From Symsagittifera roscoffensis (Eukaryota; Xenacoelomorpha; Acoela; Convolutidae): a DNA stretch of 64,000 nt. Numbering within the stretch: the stretch's first letter is position 1; each line of letters opens with the position of its first letter. The notes under the pieces are model-generated. The model was not told where the DNA came from. It worked only from the letters and a program-made list of their open reading frames with translations, and did not search any database. The translations under genes were made by a program, and so were the position numbers. The DNA lies in NCBI RefSeq assembly GCF_963678635.1, contig NC_087064.1, forward strand, positions 14,295,599 to 14,359,598. The letters are read 5' to 3'. Below, piece after piece: positions 44,001 through 54,872 of the stretch.

Positions 44001-46481
44001 TGCTATAAGGGTAGATCTCGTTTGGCTCATTTAGAAAACCTTAAATTGTAGGTCTGAAGCTGTACATATTGCTAAGTTTGCGCTTACATTGAAATTACAT
44101 TACCTGGAATCACATGGCCTTTTTGTGCTCTCGCTAAACTTCATCTGCGATCATGCATATTCAGAGCGAAGTTCGGAATCCAACCGAGACCCTGGTCACT
44201 ACGACTGTTAGCCAGTGCCACATAATCTACCAAATAAATCAGGTTAGACATCCCGTAGCTGTTTTTCTGATCTGCTTGTTAAATAATTCCGGTGCCAATT
44301 CTAAATGTCTTGTCTCCTTATTGCCGTGAGTACTGCCGGCAGTTAGAAAAAAAAACGACTCGGTTGCCTAATTTGGCAATTTTTTCATCTCAACAATCCC
44401 AATACTGTCTCTTCGGTTTTGATGAGACATGTTTTCGGAATCTTTTCCACTTTATTTGAATGGACCTCAGCAGATGATGTGAACTTGTTCGTACTGCAAC
44501 CTCTTTTTAGACATCTTTATTCTCAGCAAGCCTTCAGATTCAATTTAACAAATTTACTTTGGGTTTTAACTGCGAGGGTTGATGCACTTGTTTTTTCCAA
44601 TGTATTTTTCTGTCCTCTCACGGCAAAGTAAAATTCATCGTGGCTTTCTATCTGAACGCTTAATTCATTTCTCACGATTATTCTTCGATTTGCTTTACTT
44701 TTACCATCAGTGGCTGAACTAATTGCCAGGAGTTGATCTCTTTTTTAGCCGAGATGAAATGCACAGGGCTTGCACAATTAAACTGGAGTTGCTCTTGCTT
44801 GCTGATTTCAAATTGCAAAATGAATTCTCGTAGATCAGGGTGAAGTCATGACTGTTACGACTGCACTTTATGCCAATTAAAAAGAATTAAGTAGAAAAAT
44901 TGATAAAGTAATTATAAAAAAAGAAGTTCTTTCTTCAATGTATCCCTCACAGGATGAGGTAAACTACAAAAAGATGTATTAAACGTCTCGTGTCCTACTA
45001 AAAACCTCAAATGCTTTGCTGCAATTGAGTTTGGAATGCTTTATTCCGCCGCTTACGCGTGTTATAAGAGCGAAATTTATCGCGCGTTAATTATCCCATG
45101 TTGCGCTGTTTAGTAGTTTTCAAAACCCCATAACTTAACAAAACATGAACTTAGATAATCTCTTTTTACACTTGCCAAAACAAGTGTCTTGTAACCGAGA
45201 ACTATATAGACATTTTCCAGTAAGCAACTTTTTTTACACCCTTCTAAGAAATTGATGTTGCTTTATTATCGAGCCTCAGCAATTTCCCGGCTCCTTTTCA
45301 CTTGGTCTCGAAGTAATGCTGTTAAGTTTTCACCCTAAGTTTCGTTGATTATCTTCTGTAGTTTTGAATCTTCCTAACCTTGACTCGTATATTTTTGGTT
45401 TTTTATTTCTATTTTTTCGCGCTTAGAATTTTTTCTCCTTAACAAATTCGTCCTTTGTTTTGTCGTTTAGTGAAACTATTTGGCATCGGCTTAAATGCAA
45501 AAAAGTTTTATTTTTAATTTGATAGTTCAAGTCAATTGAAGTATACAAGTTATAAATTCAAACAGTTTTCTAGTTTTCAAAACTTGCACGTGCTGTAAGC
45601 AATTTTCATTGTAGTTGAATGTGCAAGTGTTGTTCAATGTAGGTAGTTTCAGTGGTGATTTAATAGAAAAGTTTTTTTTGCTCAACTTGTCTCTGCTCAA
45701 AGTTTGTTGGCCTAGTTGTCTTAGGATTTTTTGTTGTTTCGCATGTAACTTTTGTTGAAGTTACAAATGCAAGTCTGGTTCATTGTAGCTTCATGAGGGA
45801 CTTAAACTATAAAAAAATTAAAAAATGCATTTTTTTCGGCTCACTTTGTGTCTGCTCAAAAATTGTCGAGTTTAATTTCTTCCGTTGCTAATTTGATTTT
45901 CAAATATCTGGTTCCTTTGCCTTAAATGAAGTTCTACCGAGTCTTATGAAATTTTACTATATGGTATGCCTTGTTTTTTCAATTTTCTTAAAATGTTTTT
46001 TGCTTCAGTTTTTTTTTCTCCTTAACAATTTCGTCCTATGTTTTGTCGGTTCAGTGAAACTATTTGGCATCGGCTTAATGGGGTGCATTGAGCTCCTTTC
46101 TGTATACTTTAGGGGTGCATTGAGCTCAGTTTGTTGCACCCAATATGTAAGATTGAGTTTACATACTTAAGAATAGCCTACCTTCCTACAATAGAAAAAT
46201 ACTAACTGTTGGTGCGGCGTGCGGAGGGGGCTATATATTTTTTTGTAGTTTGGGGAGCGGGTGGAGGAGGGGGTTGGAGAGGGAAGGGTTTTAGTGACAA
46301 AAGAGCTCCATTTGTTTCTACCTGGTGGATTGTACTTGTGCTGTTGGAAGTGAATGGAAGTAGAAGACACGGGAGTGGTACTGGCTCTGATCACACTCTT
46401 CACACTCTCTACTGACGTCATCACACATGCACCCAGGAAACACACGTATAACAGAACAGTGCACACATTAGCCAACACCAT
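31534..46481 (-). CDS. Unrecognised secretory-pathway membrane protein, 8-10 exons
   Basis: Exons in transcript order: 46481-46322 (start ATG, signal-like MVLANVCTVLLYVCFLGACV), 39474-39342, 39017-38986, 38954-38756, 38480-37950, 37456-37261, 33426-33219 and 32850-32486 (stop TAG). All have GT-AG borders and compatible phases, giving about 607 residues. Alternatively exon 8 ends at 32605 and joins 32040-31951 and 31664-31534 (stop TGA), giving about 641 residues. Exon 2 has two donors (39346 strong, 39342 needed for phase). The middle includes a Cys-containing segment (DYHCVCRYSNNGG), a His/Ser-rich linker (exon 4), a low-complexity Ser/Lys/Asp linker (exon 5) and a beta-rich stretch (TLHVYLLMSEVEEHG). 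Exon 7 encodes the only other membrane span (WYAVTVICTMLLTLAEA), followed by a basic cytoplasmic tail; this predicts type I topology. The last candidate exon ends in KRRPSYVEMMNSLPQ, with a PKA-type RRPS site. No family is recognised. Missing exons in the 6.8-kb first intron cannot be excluded. Confidence 0.6.
34042..35330. other. Intron DNA, possible tRNA-like fragment
   Basis: This lies inside the minus-strand gene's intron between 37261 and 33426. A weak A-box/B-box pair is present at about 34222-34280 (TATTGGTTATTACAAC, GGTCGAGCCCC). No exon is recognised. Confidence 0.3.
35345..35487. mobile_element. 143-bp palindromic MITE
   Basis: The ends are GGATCAAGTTAACATCCCCC and GGGGGATGTTAACTTGGTCC. 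Flanking octamers TTCTATTT (35337-35344) and CTCTATTT (35488-35495) form an 8-bp target duplication with one mismatch. A third internal copy of CCAAGTTAACATCC lies near 35439. The element has no coding capacity. The 8-bp duplication suggests hAT-type mobilisation. Confidence 0.75.
35539..36460 (-). pseudogene. Degenerate LINE reverse transcriptase with a 366-bp tandem duplication
   Basis: Minus-strand residues around 35930-35760 align with the RT palm of Jockey/CR1-like LINEs: HSRAFKNINCKNVYNKKLYS corresponds to the D-x-S-K-A-F-D block. After a frameshift, EIGIPREFKLGPLIFNV corresponds to the G-x-P-Q-G-S-x-L-G-P-L-x-F block. The active-site box has decayed to MLANDFKKF where A-D-D is expected. 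The DNA of 35728-36093 is repeated at 36094-36460 with only a few differences, so the first palm block occurs twice while the second occurs once. The relic lies in an intron of the minus-strand gene and cannot be active. Confidence 0.75.
36094..36460. repeat. Second copy of the 366-bp tandem duplication
   Basis: It is nearly identical to 35728-36093; seen differences include one extra T in a T run, GTCG/GTCC and AATTG/AACTG. The duplication arose after most LINE decay because both copies carry the same frameshifts. Confidence 0.9.
39528..39789. mobile_element. 262-bp element with CCCGGGTTGACC inverted termini
   Basis: Perfect 12-bp inverted ends lie at 39528-39539 and 39778-39789. Inside are repeats of a motif near TATGGAATTGTATGACAAGC followed by ATTTTCGG. 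A direct repeat AGCGGTAAT flanks it on both sides at some distance. It sits within 60 bases of the acceptor of exon 2 (39474) of the minus-strand gene. Confidence 0.7.
40037..40540. mobile_element. ~500-bp element with ~80-bp inverted arms, sharing the interior of the 39528 element
   Basis: The left arm runs from CCGGGCAACTTCAAATGTAT to ATGCTAGTCATACAATTTTT (to about 40115). The right arm (about 40459-40540) is its reverse complement with few changes. The interior 40118-40410 is a diverged direct copy of 39550-39870, including the TTCGGTTCAAATAGCC / TTTGGTTCAAATAGCC block and the GTATGGAATTGTA motifs. The two elements are therefore related or nested. Confidence 0.75.
41630..41985. mobile_element. 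CAGGGGCGGAT-type hAT-like element, copy A (one end missing)
   Basis: This copy is inverted relative to those at 48139 and 49449. It matches their interior (CCCCCTGCCGACCCAAAGGG, GCGCC repeats, the CTGCGGCGCAGA block, GGTCGAC) and ends GAGAAAATCCTAGATCCGCC. The other terminus is lost, so it is truncated by about 60 bp. Confidence 0.75.
41992..42330 (+). pseudogene. Unrecognised coding-like fragment cut by a MITE
   Basis: The frame is open and protein-like between the copy-A element and the MITE at 42448: SNSMCLFDLFTSKGLENHQN and VETSLSEMKLAERKYQNQFK are examples. It loses coding character before 42340. A second coding-like piece (FARDQIETITIPRDLLDSIV and onward to a TAA) follows the MITE at about 42771-42884. 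The two may be parts of one decayed element ORF. I recognise no domain, and no start or end is certain. Confidence 0.35.
42448..42660. mobile_element. hAT-like MITE, 213 bp, copy 2, perfect 8-bp target duplication
   Basis: It has the same ends as the element at 5151 (GGCTCTTTTTCC / GGAAAAAGAGCC) with C and G runs just inside. CGGAGACG is present on both sides (42440-42447 and 42661-42668). The interior block GAAGACCAAATATGTTTGGC then CATGGCCTAATTAG also matches the relic near 4970-5040. The perfect duplication implies a relatively recent insertion. Confidence 0.9.
43450..43811. mobile_element. 362-bp element with arrays of GACAATTCAGCC in inverted arms
   Basis: Each end carries four spaced copies of a 12-13 bp motif (AGACAATTCAGCCA or GGCC variant), pointing inward at both ends; the arms span about 43456-43535 and 43724-43801. 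The middle is a G+C-rich block with palindromes (GCGCGCTACGCGCG, CGCCGCTTTGCGG). TCATAG flanks both sides (43444-43449, 43812-43817) as a possible 6-bp target duplication. The motif arrays look like multiple transposase-binding sites. No coding capacity. Confidence 0.8.
44030..46200. other. Intron 1 DNA with a SINE-like repeat
   Basis: I see no exon. A SINE-like copy lies at about 45170-46000 (CACTTG/CAAGTG hairpin, AGACATTTTCCAGTAAGCAA, then the TGTGTCTGCTCAAAAATTGT body). A short block GGGGTGCATTGAGCTC is repeated at 46079 and 46111. Confidence 0.45.
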
Positions 46482-46639
46482 GCGTCTCTTGCCCCCACCC
46501 CATGCAACTAGCAGAGCATCTTTCTTATCGTCTCTCTCCCCATCTTGGTCATCTCCCTGTCCAACACCTGAACACTTCGAGTTTCCGCACTTATTCAGCC
46601 AAAGTTCGAAACTCTCAAAGTTCGTGAAACAGAAATGAA

Positions 46640-48130
46640 AGTTCACAGAAATCCAATTCGTTGAAAAAATGCGTCAGCCAATTTAAGTTTCAACAAGACG
46701 TTAGAACTAATGGTGAATTAGTGATGCGCTTTTCCAAAATATGAGCAAATGGTTAAAGCGAACTTAGATATCCGTACTTTTGCTCTAGACCTATGACTGA
46801 AAGTAACTTGGGGTTAGTAACTCGTTGTGTTTGAAAGTTGTATGAGATTTTTCCCTATGATAACGGTGGTCACAAATTGTGTGCTACTGGCAAAGCAACT
46901 TGATACCCGTCAAGTTGCTTTTATTTGCTGATCCGAATATTTTCAAACGCACACCAAAAAAATTCGTAGCGGATTTTTCTTGGAAGGCGCTTTTTCTGGT
47001 CTTTTATCTAAAATAATATCAACCTTCGAAAAATTTTATGATTGGTCGGCGGGCGGGCGGGCGTTTGGGCGGGAGATTTTCGAAAACTATTTTTCAACTT
47101 TTTTATGGGCCAGCCAAATTGACTTTCCGAGCTCTTCCAAATCATTATAAAGATCCAAATTTGTTTTGACCAATTGTTTCTCGCGTTGCGACACTTTTTG
47201 GACACTTTTAAAACACTTTTTTGAATGTTTAGACCAAAAACTGCCTTTATTCATATACATTCTAATCAGCCTGTAGTTTTGAAATAAAAGAAACGTGCAA
47301 GTTAAGTAAGCTCACTTGATCGTCGTTGGTTGTTAAGCTTGCCATTTTCGGCGTCTCTACTGCTCCGATCACCTGTTGTTGGACGACATGTCTCCTCAAT
47401 TGAGATTTCCTATGAAAATGGCTGATTATTTGCCGTTAAACATGACTTTTCACGACACAATTAAACATTTAATGTTTTCAACGTGAAACAAGACGGTTAT
47501 TCAACATGAGGAAAAACCCAAAAACTTAACCTGGAGTTCAATTAATGACAAACCTTTCGAATTTTGAGTTTCGTTTTCTCCATCATCGCAGAGCAAGTGT
47601 TCTAAACGTTGCTGAAGTTTCTCGGATGAAAATAGAATATTTTTGAGAAAATGTTGCTGAAAATTTGCAAATGGGAGTAGAATATTGTTAACTAGATTTT
47701 CCAGAACTATAACTCAGCAAAAATCATAAATCGGATGATAAATGTTTCTTTTTCAGAATGATTTATAAAAACCATAAATTTACTGCAACTAAAAATTTTC
47801 TTCAGATCCATTTTTCTGCAGAACTGCTTGGAAACCTTTATTATATAATTCATAGAAAATATTCTAATTCTTGACAGAAAATGTTTTAAATTCTAGAAAA
47901 CTTGAAACGTATGCCATTCGGTAAAATACTCATGATGATGCCACTCGAGATTTAAGCCATATGGTTAATCTACAAAAAGATAAATATTTATTGAAAAAGC
48001 AACCAATTTAGATGGTTTTAATAATGCAGTAATAAACTGAAAATAAAGATGAAAAAAGCGACACACTATCATCATTCAGATTTTACCAAAACAATATTGA
48101 AAGTTTTTTTTTCAAAGAAAAAAAAATGTG
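46640..48130. other. Intergenic DNA upstream of the minus-strand gene
   Basis: The gene's promoter should lie here but I cannot identify one. A hairpin AAAGCAACTTGA / TCAAGTTGCTTT is at about 46892-46922. G-rich GGCGGGCGGGCGGGCG occurs near 47048. At about 46940-47215 there is a diverged relative of the CAGGGGCGGAT-type interior (GCGGATTTTTCTTGGAAGGC, CCGAGCTCTTCC). Confidence 0.35.
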
Positions 48131-48138
48131 CTTACAGT

Positions 48139-48554
48139 CAGGGGGCAGATCTAAGATTTTCTCGAGGGGGGATTTTCAAAATATTTTCAAAACGTTGTCG
48201 AACGTTTTTGCTAGGTCGACCAAATTGATTTCCAAGCTCTCCCAAAACACTATAACGACCGTAATTTTAGCACATTTTTAGCGCCGCAGGCAAACTTTTG
48301 AAAATTAGCGTTTTAAGGCACTTTTTGGAAAATTTGAAGCCAATAATCGCGTTTTTTCGGCGCGCGCTCCCCCCTCAAATTTAGTATATATTGGCGCACA
48401 AGGCGCCCTTAGAAAATGTTTAGAGTCCTCACCAAAAATGGATTTCTCAAAAAAGTACAGAGGGGACCCTATGGGTCAGCAGGGAGTCGAATCCCTGAGA
48501 GTGAGGGGCGTTCGAAACCCCACCCCCTAAACCCTCCCCCTAAATCCGCCCCTG
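48139..48554. mobile_element. CAGGGGCGGAT-type hAT-like element, copy B, 416 bp
   Basis: The ends are CAGGGGGCAGATCTAAGATT and AAATCCGCCCCTG. The flanks CTTACAGT (48131-48138) and CTTACAGC (48555-48562) form an 8-bp target duplication with one change. The interior shares AGCGCCGCAGGCAAAC, GGCGCGCGCTCCCCCCTC and a TCGAATCCCTGAG block with copy C. It has no transposase and is non-autonomous. Confidence 0.88.
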
Positions 48555-48827
48555 CTTACAGCTACACATTATGAGTAACAGGTTTTTATGCGCACACGAA
48601 CGAATTGAAGTTAGACAATTATGCTTAAATTCAAAACTAAAACTGACTCGTAGCCATTCCTTTTACCCGGGCCGACGCGACGGGGTCGACTGATGATTCG
48701 AGAACGTCGAGCAGGTGCAGTTGTACGACTTAAAATCCGCGGCCGAGAAGTAATTTTAAATCGAGCACAAAGTCCAAATATAGCCAATTTTAGTCAAAAA
48801 AGTCAAAACATAATCCGAGCAAGCAGC

Positions 48828-49106
48828 GGATTCGACTCCCTGACTACTCAATGGACTACCGACAAAGACCTCCGTTTTTGACTGGTTGACTCCAAACTTT
48901 CTCTAAAAGCGCTTTTGGCGCCAATGTATACTAATTTTGACGTGGGAGCGATAATTTGATAAAAATTTCCCAAAAGCTCCTAAAAACCTAAAAAAGCTTT
49001 TTTGACCTGATTTTCAATATTGGCCTGCGGCGCAAAAGTTTTGCCCAAAAAAGGGTCAACAAACTGTTCAAAACCCCCCCTTGAGATAATTCTAGGTCCG
49101 CACCTG
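48828..49106. mobile_element. CAGGGGCGGAT-type hAT-like element, copy D (5'-truncated, inverted, diverged)
   Basis: Matches the reverse complement of copies B and C from the GATTCGACTCCCTGA block to the end AATTCTAGGTCCGCACCTG. The opposite end is missing. Flanking sequences on both sides share a GAGCACAA...GTCAAAACATAATCCGAGC-like block, so it probably inserted into another repeat. Confidence 0.6.
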
Positions 49107-49448
49107 AGTTGAGCACAATCAGACATACTCATTTTGGTCGGGAAAGTTGAAACATATCTGAGCTATATTGACCAAACAATACAATTTTTTTTCGGTCAAA
49201 ACCGTCGATAGATTTCGAGATTGGTGAAACCTATAAAAGTAAAGTGTTCACTTCGATAGTGTTTGATCGTTTCATTGCACCCCTGTCATCGAAATCCGAG
49301 AAACGTATTTAGAATTTTATTCGCTTTCATAGATGATCTGATGAAGAATCAGGATAAATAGATATCAGGATAAAAAGGTTGGATACATGTGTGATAAAGA
49401 AATCAATTTACTGTACAATTTAGAGTACTGTTAGGTTGCATATAAGAC

Positions 49449-49875
49449 CAGGGCGGATCTAGGATTTTCTCGAGGGGGGGCGGATTTTCAAAAAATTTTC
49501 CAAAATTTTGACGACCTTATTTTTTTAGTTCGACCAAATTGATTTTTCTAGCTCTCCCCAAGCACTGTTTTCCCCTTATTTTGGCAAAATTTTCTGCGCC
49601 GCAGGCAGATTTTTGAAAAAACGTTAAAAAAAGCCGTTTTTGGGCACTTTTTGAAAAATTTTGACAAAAAAAAATCGCTTTTTTTTGGCGCGCGCTTCCC
49701 CTTAAAGTTAATATATATTGGCGCCAAAGGCGCCTTTAGAAAATTTTTAGGGTCGGTCGGCCAAAAATGGATTTCTGAAAAAGTATCAAAGAGAGGACCC
49801 TTTGGGTCGGCAGGGGGTCGAATCCCTGAGGGGGAGGGGGCATCCGCCCCCCCCCCCCCCCTCAATCCGCCCCTG
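49449..49875. mobile_element. CAGGGGCGGAT-type hAT-like element, copy C, 427 bp
   Basis: The ends are CAGGGCGGATCTAGGATTTT and CAATCCGCCCCTG. The flanks TATAAGAC (49441-49448) and TATAGGAC (49876-49883) are an 8-bp target duplication with one change. It is the most intact copy and carries long C and G runs near the termini. It has no transposase and is non-autonomous. Confidence 0.9.
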
Positions 49876-49899
49876 TATAGGACCACCTAATTCCTTCTA

Positions 49900-52390
49900 A
49901 AAATAGGGTATTTAAAATGTTTTTTGAGCATTTTAGATGAATGGAGGTTTAGCAAAGTTTAAAGATATGTTTTTATAAGGTTTTAGCTTTTCAATTGAGT
50001 GGATATTTAAACAGAACAAGAATAACCTACGAGCGGATTTAGTCAGAAGTTATAAAAAGTTTTCTATAATAAATAGTTAAATTTCCATGAGCTAATTTCA
50101 GGAAAAGCCGTATAAATGATCTCAAACTGGAATTAAATTGTGGGTGACAATGAGCGTAGGGTAGGATCAGCCTAAAATAAACATCTTATGTTTCGGTTTT
50201 ATTTTTCAACTTGAAATTTTCTGAAAACTTGAAATTTTTAAGTCGAGCTTAAAATTTCAAGTACTTTCTACCTTTACATAGGCATCATATGTTGTTGATA
50301 AGTTTTAAACGAAATTTTTTATTACTTTCAAGTTATTTCGATTGTATGAAAGTTGGCTAATGTAACTCAAAAGCACCCTTTTTTATTTTGTCAGTGGTGC
50401 AAAAATTACCTGAAATAAGTTTTGTTCAATGAAATGCTAATGCATATAAAAACCATGCGTGACATATAAACATACATATAAAAACCATAATTGGCTTCAG
50501 ATAAGAGTTAGCACTAGTTTTGTCTAATTTTTTTTCAGACGAACTTTATTTTGCCCCACCCATCTACAGGTGACGACTTTGGCATGGATTTTCAACGTAT
50601 GAATTGCTTAGTAAAACAAGGCTCTTTCTTTTGCATATCTCTTTCAAAGCTTGCTCTCTAAAATACAGAATCTCTTCAAAATAATATTTCTCATAAACAA
50701 ATTCTGAAATACAAAAAAAAAAATGTTTTTTTTTCTTCAAAATTTGGAAAAATAAACTCAATTGTTCACAAAACCAACCATAGCAAGTTTTAAATCTTGT
50801 TTTTCACCACGTTTTTTGACTTTATATAGAAAATTTTGTCCTATTGAAGAGATAGTAGAAAATGGACCTATACTGTCTCACTAATTTAACTTTGTTGGCT
50901 AATCATATTCTGGGAACACATATAGCAGCAATAGAAGAAAGTGAATAGAAGAAAGTGAACTCGAGAGCAATCACAAAACAGTTTCTTGCAAAGCCAATCT
51001 TTGCGTTTTCAGATCATTGGCTGCTTTTCAGTGAAATTGAAAAGAAAGTCTTGCAGAAGGCGCTTAATGGCTATTTGAAATGTTTTTGTTAAAAAAATAT
51101 TATGAAGCTAAAGTTTATGAGAGTTCAAGATAGATAAAAAAAAAATTTTATTGTTTTTTTCACTGGGCGATTGAAGATGAAAGCCTTGCGGTAGTTGTTC
51201 TTTTTCATCATCTTATTGATTGCAGTCAAAGTGAAAGCAACCGCGTCAAAAAGTCTGCAGATGGAGATCATGCTGTCTGATTTGTAATTTGAACATTCTA
51301 TTCAAAAGTTTTGTTTTCAAATTGCGACAGTTTTTTGGAAACTGCTCAAAGATTGATAGATGTTTCAAAATAATTATTAACCAATTAAATCATGTTTACC
51401 CAGGTAACAAGTACAACCCAAGCTCTTCCATGTTTGTCGCGCTGGAATCAGTTGGCAGAAAAGAACATGAGTGGTAAAATGCACAGGATTATTACTTAAA
51501 TCGTGTTTTCGTAACATTTGATTTTCACATTTCCTTGAACCCGTTATTCGTCCAAACCGCAAAAAACAAGATACTCCCGATGACTGTTTAAAGCTAATAA
51601 AAAGTTACGCATCACTAACCAACATAAACCAGTGTCTGTTGCATTTCACCACAATGTACCTTTCTGAATTAGCGACTCTGCACTTGACAAGTTTTTTGAC
51701 AAGAACAAAATTTTTTATTATTTGCCGTACCTTCACATCAGTTCAAGGATATAACAAATTTAAGCTAAGAGATTTTCCTGGGAATTTTTTCTCAAAGCCT
51801 ATGGCGTAATTGTAAAAAAAAGATTTTTCATTTGAGTACTTGACATCTTTCGATACAACAATACCGGTTTTCACAAACTTTTTTCAACTTGCGCAAAGGA
51901 ATTACGTTCAGCTCTGATTACTCAAAAATTGATTAAAATGGCAGTTCAACTAACCTAAAACGACCAAAAACAGATCATTAAAATTTCGATTTAAACTTCT
52001 ATAAACAAACTACTGAAAATTTCGAGTCCTTTACAGATTTTCTGAAGAACTGCAATTGTCTGGACTTTCAACCTCTGCACAGTTTTGCCTGCAATCTCTG
52101 AGGCAAATTTTTTTTCTTTCTTATAGTCAAGTGATAACTTTCTTGGGAAGAAACTAATTAAACCCAATAATTTCAAAAGTTGAACTTTCTGTTACTGAGA
52201 AATGAACTCTATTTTACTGAGAAATGAGAGTGTGCGTGGATTTTCGAAAAATAGTGTTGGCGTGGAATCAATATGACGACAATTGAAATTGCCACATGCA
52301 ACGCTGTCAAAAATCCAATTTTTTACTTACTGATAACAGACGAAACAAGCTGACACACATATTTCGTCACAAACTAAATCAATACTCTAA
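49900..52390. other. Gene-free AT-rich DNA
   Basis: No coding exon is seen. About 50530-50760 carries a partial copy of the repeat described at 52400-54230 (GACGAACTTTATTTTGCCCC, AGGTGACGACTTTGGC). Nothing else can be named. Confidence 0.4.
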
Positions 52391-52399
52391 AACTACCTA

Positions 52400-54230
52400 A
52401 AATAAACCTACTTTATAGAAATGGTTTGCGAGATTTGTTTTAATTAATTGTTTTAACTGCTTTTTGTTGCAAGAAACATAGTGTTTGGTAGCAGAACACC
52501 TGGTTATTTCGAAAAGAAACCGTCTGGAACAGAAAAGTTTTGCTTGAATAGTAAAGTTTTCGATCCTATCATAAAAACAATAGTTCACTCAAATTGGCAA
52601 GAAAAATCTTCTTAAGAAACATCAGTATCCTTCTGGAAAAAGACAAGAACGTGCGACAAACGTTGTTTTCCAATTGTGATTTTTGACTTATTGACAATTT
52701 ATTTGTTTTGACATATTTCTGTTTCAAGAGTCGTGTCTCAGAAGATCAAACTTCTGCAAAACACTTTCAATTGAATAAATTGCTAAACCACCAGTCCTTT
52801 CTGCTTCAACGTAGAGGTCATGTGCTTTTTTTAACTTGCAGAAAAAATGCTTTTTAAGTGGTTTCCATTGTATAAAATTGGCTAATAAAAAAAATTTACT
52901 ATGTAATTTTCTATGTTCATTAGTTTCTCCAGACCAAACAATTACCTAAAAATTTGTTCAAAAAATTGCTAATTTTTGAAAAAACATGCTTGCTGAAATT
53001 TAACTCAAAATAAGAGTTTGTACTTACTCAGAAAAGATCTAGGACAAGATATATGGTTTTTAAAAGTGGCTGTGAGGTGTTGAGTTTCTCTGTGACAAAG
53101 TTGTTTTTGCCCTTTTCGTCTTCAGGTGACAAGTTTGCCGTAGTTTTTCACAACAACGGATTTTTCGGTTCGACTAAGCACACTTGGCACATAGTTTCAG
53201 CATATCCCTTTTCAAAATTATTTGCAAAGCCTGTTTTGCCGAACAGTTTATATACTGAAATTTCATCGACAGAGGCATCACCTGTTGTCAAGTGAAATCA
53301 AATCAAACTTGTCACGAAAGAAATCAAACACTTCAAAACAACTTAAAATAAACCTAATTTGTTCCAATTTAGTTTGTACAAATGTTTTGATAAGAATGTC
53401 TTTATAGTGTTACTCGTTTTTGTTGCAGGAAACATAAAACGTTGGATAGCAAAACACGTGATTTTTCAAAAGGAAACGGGCTGGAACACAAGTTTTTTTG
53501 ATTGAAGAGTATCTTTTTTGCGCCTATAATGAAAACAAAGTTTTCTCATTATGGTGAAAAAAATTTTACACGGAAACATCAAAGCTTCTAGAAAGACCAG
53601 AACGTAAGCATTTTGAGTTTGAATTGCGGATTTACAATCATTGACAAAAATCAATTTTTTTGAAGTACTTATATTGCAGGCGTTGTGTCTCAGATGTTCG
53701 AACTTCTGCAAAATTATAATTTTTTAACAATTTTTTTTTCAAGTGATTTTGATTGTATGAAACTTGGCTAATATAATTTATAATATTGTATTTTCGTACT
53801 CCATGAAAAAAACATGCTTGCTGAGTTTTGATTCCAATTAAGAGTTAATACTGCGTCAGAAAAATTAGAGGTTATGACAAATTAGGTTTTAGAGTGGCTT
53901 TGAGGTGTCTGTTTTTCTTAGAGACGAACTTGATTTTGCCCCATTCGACAAGAGGTGACAACTTTGGCGTGAATTTTCCGATGTTTGAAACGTGTGGCAA
54001 AGCAAGCTCAGCATATAGTTTCGGCATAAATTTTTCAAAGCTTGATCTTTCAAAATATAATTTTCTTCAAGATAAAAGTATTTATTCATTTTGGAATACA
54101 AATAAAAAGTTTTCGTTTTCCATATAATGAAAAATTACCTTTATTTATTCACAAGATCAATGAATGCAAATTAATTCCCATAGTTGTTCTTAGTTTTCAT
54201 CAAGTTTTTTTACTTCATAACTGTTGACCA
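52400..54230. repeat. Two tandem copies of a ~0.9-kb dispersed repeat
   Basis: Shared landmarks in the same order are: TGTTGCAAGAAACATAG (52465) with TGTTGCAGGAAACATAA (53421); GAAAAGAAACCGTCTGGAAC with AAAGGAAACGGGCTGGAACA; GTGGCTGTGAGGTGT (53066) with GTGGCTTTGAGGTGT (53894); and AGGTGACAAGTTTGCCG with AGGTGACAACTTTGGCG. Spacing differs (956 and 828), so indels have accumulated. No protein motif is recognised. A third partial copy lies at about 50530. Confidence 0.65.
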
Positions 54231-54503
54231 ACAGCCTTATTCTTTTGAGGCGTGTCTGAAAAATTAGATGAATCTGCACCACTTTGGGTGTCAATATCGA
54301 TTTAATCGTCAACGTTATGACTTCAAAAAATCATTTCATTCAGTTTTTTGTTTAATGATTCAGATAGCAAAAAATGGTTTTGGAGCTGAGCTAAATTTAA
54401 TCTCACGTTTTCTGAGAACTTTCTAAGCGATTTGAAACAATTTTTCGGCCAAACGAATTAATTTTTGTTTTTATCAAAACAGACATGCTAAGCAACCTCG
54501 AAT

Positions 54504-54703
54504 NNNNNNNNNNNNNNNNNNNNNNNNNNNNNNNNNNNNNNNNNNNNNNNNNNNNNNNNNNNNNNNNNNNNNNNNNNNNNNNNNNNNNNNNNNNNNNNNN
54601 NNNNNNNNNNNNNNNNNNNNNNNNNNNNNNNNNNNNNNNNNNNNNNNNNNNNNNNNNNNNNNNNNNNNNNNNNNNNNNNNNNNNNNNNNNNNNNNNNNNN
54701 NNN
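54504..54703. other. Assembly gap (200 N)
   Basis: Exactly 200 unresolved bases, the usual placeholder length, so the true gap size is unknown. It lies about 170 bp from a large palindrome and among tandem repeats, which may explain the failure to assemble. Confidence 0.99.
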
Positions 54704-54872
54704 AAACAGTTTAAGTTATTGACCTCGTTGAAATCCTTTTAATCCTAACTTGAGCTTCTGTGTTTTTAGACAAATTTTTCAGAAACGTACAGCTAAAAAA
54801 ACGGTATATTTCGCCAGTTTTTAAAATTCGAAATTACAAGGAATTAAACTTTGGAGGAAAAAGGTCCATTTT

